Source: CAYNFP01 sp964492595 (GTDB lineage: Bacteria; Bacillota_I; Bacilli_A; RF39; UBA660). From it: a DNA stretch of 18,873 bases. The stretch lies in contig CAZBKY010000012.1 in assembly GCA_964492595.1 (NCBI GenBank), forward strand, positions 1 through 18,873. The letters run 5' to 3'. The translations under genes and the position numbers were made by a program. The notes below the pieces were generated by a model. That model was not told the DNA's origin, ran no database searches, and saw only the letters and a list, made by a program, of their open reading frames with translations. Of the stretch, positions 13,716 to 18,873 are shown piece after piece; positions within the stretch are counted from its first letter, which is position 1, and each line of letters starts with the position of its first letter.

Positions 13716-14208
13716 TTTTAACCATTTCTTTTGGAATTTTTTGAATTTTCACTTCATCAATATCATTAAAATCAAAATCTATTTTTTCTTCTAAATCTAA
13801 AATCAAAAATATACTGTTATCTAAAATATTCTTGAGATTTTTGCAAGTTTTAATAAATCTTTTTTTACTTTTCTTCCAAACACTAAAAATAATTTTAAAA
13901 ATAATTTTAGGAAACCATGATTTTTTCAAAAAATATGAACCTATTTCAAAAAGTAATTTATTTTTTGGTATTGTGTTTAACCATTTTAACCAAACATCCA
14001 TAAGCATTAGCATTCCTTTATCCCCAATACTAAAAAATATTTTTTTGCTTATTTCTACACCTTTAGAGTTGGAGCCAATTCTCGGTTCTAATCCATTTTC
14101 AAAAATTCTCTTTAAATTAGACACATTAGTATAATGTAAAAATACGACATTTAAATCAATTTCTGTAATATCTTTAATTCTATATTCACTTGTTAAAATA
14201 TCATCCAT
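13699..14208 (-). pseudogene. 5' part of a frameshifted gene (possible ADP-ribosyltransferase-like fold)
   Basis: 169 aa to a stop at 13699. The N-terminal part VVFLHYTNVSNLKRIFENGL (about residues 21-40) followed by EPRIGSNSKGVEISKKIFFSIGDKG resembles the HYT...L..I...GL.P opening of RNA 2'-phosphotransferase/ADP-ribosyltransferase-like domains; this is pattern recognition only. The stretch after residue 85 is rich in Lys, Phe and Ile. The frame ends soon after an A5 run (13715-13719), where loss of one A would join it to the downstream piece. Start: GTG at 14220 or ATG at 14208; the SD is poor (GTGGG), and I prefer ATG. It lies just downstream of the tRNA-Lys terminator. No partner antitoxin gene is recognisable. 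A sequencing error in the A-run would also explain the break. Confidence 0.55.
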
Positions 14209-14276
14209 CGTACTACCCACTTTTAATTTATATTACTGTTTAATTTTAACCACATTTTAGTACAATATTTTTATCT

Positions 14277-14303
14277 AAAAAATCACTAGAATCTGAAGTG
14301 ATT
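14277..14303 (-). terminator. Terminator of tRNA-Lys
   Basis: A perfect 7-bp stem AATCACT/AGTGATT (14281-14287 with 14297-14303) lies 13 nt past the tRNA 3' end and runs into a T6 tract on the minus strand. Confidence 0.8.
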
Positions 14304-14316
14304 TAAATTACTATTT

Positions 14317-14392
14317 TGGTGATTCCTCAGGGGATCGAACCCTGGACCCACAGATTAAGAGTCTGTTGCTCTACCAGCTGAGCTAAGGAACC
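14317..14392 (-). tRNA. tRNA-Lys (anticodon CTT)
   Basis: A 76-nt cloverleaf on the minus strand: acceptor GGTTCCT/AGGAATC, D-loop AGCTGGTA, T-loop GGTTCGATC and an encoded CCA. The anticodon stem ACAGA/TCTGT encloses loop CTCTTAA, giving anticodon CTT, which reads AAG. Own promoter and terminator flank it. Confidence 0.95.
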
Positions 14393-14406
14393 ATAAAGCA
14401 TTATAT

Positions 14407-14415
14407 ATTATAACA
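14407..14415 (-). promoter_or_regulatory. Extended -10 promoter of tRNA-Lys
   Basis: Minus strand TGTTATAAT, perfect -10 with TGn, 14 nt upstream of the tRNA 5' end. The -35 region is A/T-rich with no good match. The same nonamer precedes the AI-2E-type permease. Confidence 0.55.
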
Positions 14416-14439
14416 CCTCATTTATATTTTGTATATATT

Positions 14440-15708
14440 TTAATTCATTTCTTTCACAACTACACCTGGCTGCAGTTGATAATTTTTATATCTAGCAAGT
14501 TCAGATACAGTCAGTAGTTCATAACCTCTTGCCTTTAATTCTGGTACTATTATTTTAACTAACTCAGTTGTACTTTCATACATATCATGCATTAATATAA
14601 TATCTCCATCTTTTACATGATTTAAAACTATTGGTGCGGACTTCTCAGGATCTCTATAGAGCCAGTCTTTAGTATCTATACTCCATGAAATAATAGGAAG
14701 CGGAGAGTTTTGTCTTATTGTAGAATTAATACTTCCATAAGGTACTCTAAGTAATGTAATGTTATCTCCTGTAATTTGATTATATAATATTGAAGTTGAA
14801 TTTATCTCTTCTAAAGCTTTGCTTAATTTTAATTTAGTTAAATATTTATGGGAATATGTATGATTTCCTATTTCCATACCATTATCATATAACCTTTTAG
14901 TAATGTCTTTATATCTTTTCATATTTATACCAAGTTCAAAAAAAGTGCCTTTCGCATCATTTAGTTCTAAACATTTTAATATTTCTAAAGTTTGTCCACT
15001 TGGACCATCATCAAAAGTTAATGCAACCATCTTTTTATTTTCATCAATTACTTTTTCTTCAAGAACGAAGTCACCTTCCAATACTTTTAAACTGGGAATA
15101 TAACTAATTTCTTTTGAATAAGTCAAATTAGTAAAATACACAGTAAAGCCTTTATCATTTATTAGGTAATTAAAACTATTCATATCTTCACCCAAAATAA
15201 CATCACTTACAAATAAAGGATATTTAATTTTTGCCATTTTCAACTGCTCTTTTAATATTTCTTCATTATATAACTCTGTTATTTGAGATGATTTATCTTT
15301 ATTTAAGTCTATTAAAATACTTTTATTTATATCTTTTAAATTTATTGAATTACTAATATCAAAAAATATATTTACATGGTCTTGAGTGAAATATATTAAA
15401 TAATTTATTTCCAAATTTGTCTTAGCATCCATATCCTTGCTATCATTTTTAAAATTCTTTATATAAGTATATACCCAGTTTGTAACAATTTTATTAATAT
15501 CAGAATTTAGAAATTTAGGATAATACACATTTATATGATACTTTTCATCATCAGTTGATATATTATTCTTAACATATATGGAGTTATCATTTGAGGGTAA
15601 ATCACCATCATTTATTATAGTTAGCCTTAATATTGTAAGTAAAATAAAAAATAAAGATATACATATTAAATATTTAACAAAATAGTTTTGTTTATTAAGC
15701 CATTTCAT
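14440..15708 (-). CDS. Membrane-anchored polysaccharide (peptidoglycan) deacetylase, PdaC-like
   Basis: 422 aa. One TM helix (about residues 11-31) anchors an extracellular protein. Residues about 55-220 form a domain similar in layout to the DUF4163/DUF3298 part of B. subtilis PdaC. The NodB deacetylase domain follows with all five motifs: TFDDGP (231-236, catalytic and metal Asp), HTYSH (283-287, two metal His), RVPYG (321-325), WSIDTKDW (342-349) and ILMHD (371-375, catalytic His). It should remove N-acetyl groups from GlcNAc or MurNAc of the cell wall, affecting lysozyme resistance or spore cortex. The exact sugar is unknown. Start: an upstream in-frame ATG (15741) lies before the SD; GGAGG is 6 nt from the ATG at 15708, so I use that. 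No terminator separates it from rpe. Confidence 0.9.
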   Translation of the reverse strand: MKWLNKQNYFVKYLICISLFFILLTILRLTIINDGDLPSNDNSIYVKNNISTDDEKYHINVYYPKFLNSDINKIVTNWVYTYIKNFKNDSKDMDAKTNLEINYLIYFTQDHVNIFFDISNSINLKDINKSILIDLNKDKSSQITELYNEEILKEQLKMAKIKYPLFVSDVILGEDMNSFNYLINDKGFTVYFTNLTYSKEISYIPSLKVLEGDFVLEEKVIDENKKMVALTFDDGPSGQTLEILKCLELNDAKGTFFELGINMKRYKDITKRLYDNGMEIGNHTYSHKYLTKLKLSKALEEINSTSILYNQITGDNITLLRVPYGSINSTIRQNSPLPIISWSIDTKDWLYRDPEKSAPIVLNHVKDGDIILMHDMYESTTELVKIIVPELKARGYELLTVSELARYKNYQLQPGVVVKEMN

Positions 15709-15749
15709 ATGTATCCTCCTCCTTAGTTTTATTATGTTCATTAAAAGTT

Positions 15750-16388
15750 TTACAATTCTTTTAAATAGTTTATTCTACTATTCATTTCATCGGTTTGGAT
15801 AAAGCTTGCACTTACTACCATATCAATACCATACATCTTTAATTCTAAAGCATTTTCACTATTTACTCCCCCGTCAACAGAAATTATAGTATTTAAATTT
15901 CTATTATTTATTTCACTTTTCAATAATTTAATTTTATCCAATGTACTACTAATAAAAGCTTGGCCACTTTTGCCTGGATAAACACTCATAATTAAAATTA
16001 AATCTAAGATCTTCAAATATGGATATAATAAAGATATATCAGTATCTGGATTTATACTTAGTCCTACTTTTAAACCATAATTTTTAACTGTTTTAATCAA
16101 GGCATCAATATCCTTAACTGCCTCAAAATGAAATGTTACATATTCAACATTAAGCATTGCAATATCATACATATATTTTTCAGGGTTTTTCACCATTAAA
16201 TGAACATCAAATTTTTTAGTTGAAATATCATTAAATCTTTTTAAATCACTTAGAGTATATGATTTATTATCTACAAATTTACCATCCATTACATCTAAAT
16301 GTATATAATCTGCCTTAGTATTATTAAATTTTTTAATTAATTCTTCTGGTTTTATAGAGTTTGATAAAATAGATGCACTTACTTTCAT
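15750..16388 (-). CDS. rpe: Ribulose-phosphate 3-epimerase (divergent)
   Basis: 212 aa TIM barrel. It interconverts ribulose-5-phosphate and xylulose-5-phosphate in the pentose phosphate pathway. Metal and catalytic residues are in place: His30 and Asp32 in HLDVMDG, His63 in VHLM, His87 in FHFEA and Asp172 in VDGGV. Several normally fixed loops differ: the start SASIL instead of PSIL, FVDNKSY instead of FVPN, and SVYPGKSGQAF instead of VNPGFGGQ, so substrate binding might differ (for instance another ketose phosphate). Its position after the kinase and rsgA is the usual Firmicute order and supports the rpe call. Its ATG overlaps the rsgA stop codon (ATGA). thiN, a common next gene, is absent. 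Confidence 0.85.
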   Translation of the reverse strand: MKVSASILSNSIKPEELIKKFNNTKADYIHLDVMDGKFVDNKSYTLSDLKRFNDISTKKFDVHLMVKNPEKYMYDIAMLNVEYVTFHFEAVKDIDALIKTVKNYGLKVGLSINPDTDISLLYPYLKILDLILIMSVYPGKSGQAFISSTLDKIKLLKSEINNRNLNTIISVDGGVNSENALELKMYGIDMVVSASFIQTDEMNSRINYLKEL

Positions 16389-17218
16389 TTTCTTACCTCA
16401 CTTACTAATTTCAAATAATTATTATATCTTTCTTTAAATATATCTGAAGAAGTATTTAAAAAACTTATTACTTTGCATCCATCTTCTTTAATATGCATAC
16501 AGTTTTTGTATTTACAGTTTAAATTAAACTCATTATAATATTTTTTTATTTCATCAGAATTTATATTTAATTCCAAAGATGAAAATCCTGGAGTATCTGC
16601 AACTAAGCCTTTAAATAAGTTGTATAGTTCCACTAATCTTGTGGTATGCTTTCCTCTTCCCAGCGAAGAAGATATTTCATCTGTTTTTAAATTCAACTTT
16701 TTATCAAGTTTATTTAATAAGGTGCTTTTACCACTACCAGTTTGTCCAGTTAATGCCACAACAGAGTTTTTAAATTCTTTCTTTATTTTAAATAAATTTC
16801 TATTACTATAAACTTTATATCCCAAATTTTTATAATATTTTTTATATTTTCTTATTAAATTCATATCTTTAAATGATAGTAAATCTTCTTTTGTAAAAAC
16901 TATGACAGGCTTTATATTGTTGGAAAGCGCGATTATTATAAATTTATCAAGCAAATAAGAAGAAAATTTGGGAATCACGACACTTGAGAGAATAATAAGT
17001 TTATCTATATTAGAAATAAGGGGTCTTACAAGAGAATTTCTTCTTGGTAATAACTCCTCTATTCTTAAAGATGTTTCATTGAAGATTACATAATCTCCGA
17101 CAGTAGGCTTTATGTTATTTTTATAGAGTTTCCCACTTTCCTCACAAACAAAAGTAGAATTATTAGAATATACCGAATATAAATTTTTATTGATTTTTGT
17201 GATAATCCCTTTATTCAT
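16385..17218 (-). CDS. rsgA: Ribosome small-subunit-dependent GTPase RsgA
   Basis: 277 aa. RsgA is a circularly permuted GTPase that helps mature the 30S subunit and is stimulated by it. The N-terminal OB-fold (about 1-65) precedes the permuted G domain: TKED (G4) near 109-112, GQTGSGKST (G1) near 158-166, a GRGKHTT switch segment near 188-194 and DTPGF (G3) near 208-212. The C-terminal zinc site is C-x4-C-x-H-x5-C near 235-248 (CKYKNCMHIKEDGC). Start: TTG at 17221 and ATG at 17218 differ by one codon; I chose ATG. The SD GAGGAA is inside the end of the kinase gene, and the gap to that gene is 7 nt, so the genes are co-transcribed. It overlaps rpe by 4 nt. Confidence 0.95.
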   Translation of the reverse strand: MNKGIITKINKNLYSVYSNNSTFVCEESGKLYKNNIKPTVGDYVIFNETSLRIEELLPRRNSLVRPLISNIDKLIILSSVVIPKFSSYLLDKFIIIALSNNIKPVIVFTKEDLLSFKDMNLIRKYKKYYKNLGYKVYSNRNLFKIKKEFKNSVVALTGQTGSGKSTLLNKLDKKLNLKTDEISSSLGRGKHTTRLVELYNLFKGLVADTPGFSSLELNINSDEIKKYYNEFNLNCKYKNCMHIKEDGCKVISFLNTSSDIFKERYNNYLKLVSEVRK

Positions 17219-17225
17219 CAAAATA

Positions 17226-18873
17226 TTATTCCTCTTCTAAATTCACTTCTTCAGGATGCGATGCTACTGTAATTGTTATAGTTGTTCCAGGAAGAACTAT
17301 AGAATCTTTTGGTCTTTCCTGTCTTATAATTGTACCTTCTTCCAAATCTTCTCTTTCCTCGTATCTTACCTGAACAGTAACATTATTTTTTGCACAAAAA
17401 GCCTGAATTTTGCTTAAAGTATATGAACCATCTGTAAAATCTGGATATGTCACTTCAATCTGAGGGATAAATAATGTTATATTACATGTGTGCTCACTGC
17501 TTCCCTGCTTTATCTGACTACCCGCAGCAGGTACAGTTTTTATAACTGTATCTTCTTTTATTTTTTCCTCTTTGCTGACACTTTGAGTCTCTTTTAATAC
17601 ATTACATTTATACATTTCTTTTAATATAGTTTCCACCTCTATATAGTTTCTCCCCGAATAATCCTCCAGTAGAAATGTTTCTGGACCATTTGAAACATAT
17701 AAAATTATTGTTGAACCTGCTTTTACTTTTCTGCCTATTTCAGGACTTGTTTTTATAACATATCCTTCTTCTATATCATCAGAGGGTATATATTCAGATC
17801 TTTCCTTAACTAAAAAGCCTTTATCTGTCAATATATTTGAAGCTTCCACTATTGTTTTTGCTGAAACATCTGGAATAATAACATTTTTTATTTGAGATTT
17901 ATCAAAATATACCCATAGCAAAACTGTAGTAGTAAGTACTAATCCAGTAAAAATTGAAGCTAAAATTACTAATATTTTATTTTGTTTTTTATTTTCATTT
18001 CTCATTTCAGATTCTTCTGATTTTCTTTTTTTTCTGTTCTGTTCTTTAACTTCTTTTACAACATCATCAAGAACTTTTGTCTCCTCAAGCTCTTTTTCTG
18101 AATATTTATATACATATCTTGGTTCACCATCTCTTGAAGGATCTAAAGCAGTTTTTATATCTTCGTACATTTCTCTTGCATCTGTATATCTGTTTTTGGG
18201 GTTTTTTGCAGTGGATTTTAAAATTATATTTTCAATAGACTGTGAAATCGAAGGGAGCTTACTTTTTATGCTCGGTAAAGGCTCTTTTAAATGTTTAAGG
18301 GCAATCTCAACAGCTGACTCTCCTTTATAAGGTATTGTACCTGTTAAAAGTTCATACATAAGTATTCCCATAGAATATATATCACTTCTGATAGTTGAAC
18401 CTTTTCCATTTGCCTGCTCAGGAGGAAGATAGTGAACACTTCCCATTACTGAATTTGTCTGAGTAAGTTGAGTTGAATTTAAAGCCATTGCAATTCCAAA
18501 GTCAGTTATTTTTATTATACCGTTTTCCAATATTATTATATTTTGAGGTTTAATGTCTCTATGTATTATCGGTGGATTTTCACTGTGTGCAACTGATAAT
18601 CCAAGGCAGATCTGCTTAATAATCTGCACTGTATCATCAACCGGTATTATCCTGGTTCCATATGATTGCCAAAATTTATCAAGACTTCCACCGGCAACAT
18701 ATTCCATAGTAAAATAACCGAAATCGCCTTTTTTTGATTTCGAAATGTTCGCATCAAAAACTCTTACAATGTTCGGATGACCTATTTGTGATAAAAGCAA
18801 GGCTTCCCCAAGCATCGACTCAATTTCGTTTATTTTCATGCCCAGTGCCTTAAAAACCTTCATAGCCTGCCTT
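17226..18873 (-). CDS. PASTA-domain Ser/Thr protein kinase (PrkC/PknB), N-terminus outside window
   Basis: At least 548 codons; the frame runs off the right edge. The first Met in the window (18863) is not the start: RQAMKVFKA there is the strand-3 segment with the invariant ATP-binding Lys, so the glycine loop and true start lie beyond the edge. Counting from that Met: helix-C Glu20, HRDIKPQN 101-108, DFG 121-123, PPE 147-149. A charged linker follows, then a TM helix (about 297-320) and three PASTA-like domains (about 327-394, 395-467, 470-540) facing outward, which bind muropeptides or lipid II. It regulates wall synthesis, dormancy exit and cell division. Next to rsgA and rpe as in B. subtilis; the phosphatase prpC is expected upstream. 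I leave the symbol empty because prkC and pknB are both used. Confidence 0.93.
   Translation of the reverse strand, partial: RQAMKVFKALGMKINEIESMLGEALLLSQIGHPNIVRVFDANISKSKKGDFGYFTMEYVAGGSLDKFWQSYGTRIIPVDDTVQIIKQICLGLSVAHSENPPIIHRDIKPQNIIILENGIIKITDFGIAMALNSTQLTQTNSVMGSVHYLPPEQANGKGSTIRSDIYSMGILMYELLTGTIPYKGESAVEIALKHLKEPLPSIKSKLPSISQSIENIILKSTAKNPKNRYTDAREMYEDIKTALDPSRDGEPRYVYKYSEKELEETKVLDDVVKEVKEQNRKKRKSEESEMRNENKKQNKILVILASIFTGLVLTTTVLLWVYFDKSQIKNVIIPDVSAKTIVEASNILTDKGFLVKERSEYIPSDDIEEGYVIKTSPEIGRKVKAGSTIILYVSNGPETFLLEDYSGRNYIEVETILKEMYKCNVLKETQSVSKEEKIKEDTVIKTVPAAGSQIKQGSSEHTCNITLFIPQIEVTYPDFTDGSYTLSKIQAFCAKNNVTVQVRYEEREDLEEGTIIRQERPKDSIVLPGTTITITVASHPEEVNLEEE

Noticed and set aside
13832..14134. 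100-codon open frame on the plus strand opposite the frameshifted gene
   Set aside because: It has no SD, its composition (Phe/Leu/Ser/Ile-rich) is that of an antisense shadow of A/T-rich coding DNA, and the minus-strand frame has recognisable motifs.
1..18873. CRISPR array, insertion sequence, phage or integrative element, including integration at the two tRNA genes
   Set aside because: No regularly spaced repeats, transposase, integrase or duplicated tRNA 3' ends were seen; both tRNA genes are intact and have their own terminators.

Overview
The window looks like chromosomal DNA from a low-GC, endospore-forming-type Firmicute (Clostridia or Tissierellia-like). Codon use is strongly A/T-rich, Shine-Dalgarno (SD) sites are of the GGAGG type, TATAAT promoters and short hairpin/T-run terminators are common, and the gene content (prkC-rsgA-rpe, rsmE-mtaB, recD2, SDR, AI-2E permease) is typical of that group. 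I cannot assign a genus. All genes but one lie on the minus strand, so the text below runs from the right edge to the left.

Right part (18873 to 14440): a PASTA serine/threonine kinase cut by the window edge, then rsgA and rpe, tightly packed (rsgA and rpe overlap as ATGA). This is the classical Firmicute cell-wall-kinase/ribosome-GTPase cluster. A membrane-anchored polysaccharide deacetylase with its own strong SD follows without a visible terminator. tRNA-Lys(CTT) comes next, with its own promoter and terminator. After it lies an apparently frameshifted gene in two overlapping pieces (14208 to 13485), possibly with an ADP-ribosyltransferase-like fold.

Middle part (13429 to 5836): an SDR oxidoreductase and a membrane-anchored thioredoxin-fold-like protein with no CxxC, each with a terminator. 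Then comes a compact block: rsmE, a one-TM acidic protein with an internal repeat, mtaB, a HExxH protein of unknown role, recD2, and a 40-codon membrane peptide. Several of these genes act in translation accuracy and rRNA/tRNA modification, or in DNA repair.

Left part (5820 to 1): an AI-2E-family permease, the single plus-strand gene (DUF378-type, converging on the permease at a shared bidirectional terminator), a LolA/YdcC/GerS-like lipoprotein, a two-LysM lipoprotein, a 397-aa protein of the coenzyme F420-0:gamma-glutamyl ligase family, an N-formylglutamate-amidohydrolase-like protein, and tRNA-Met(CAT). Most of these are separate short transcription units with individual terminators.

I see no CRISPR array, insertion sequence, phage gene, integrase or riboswitch. 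The most unusual items are the tiny membrane ORF next to recD2, the uncharacterised HExxH protein, the frameshifted gene beside tRNA-Lys, the Cys-less thioredoxin-like protein and the repeat-bearing acidic membrane protein. For at least five genes the longest ORF starts at a TTG, GTG or ATG upstream of or inside the SD; I moved those starts to the ATG that the SD serves.
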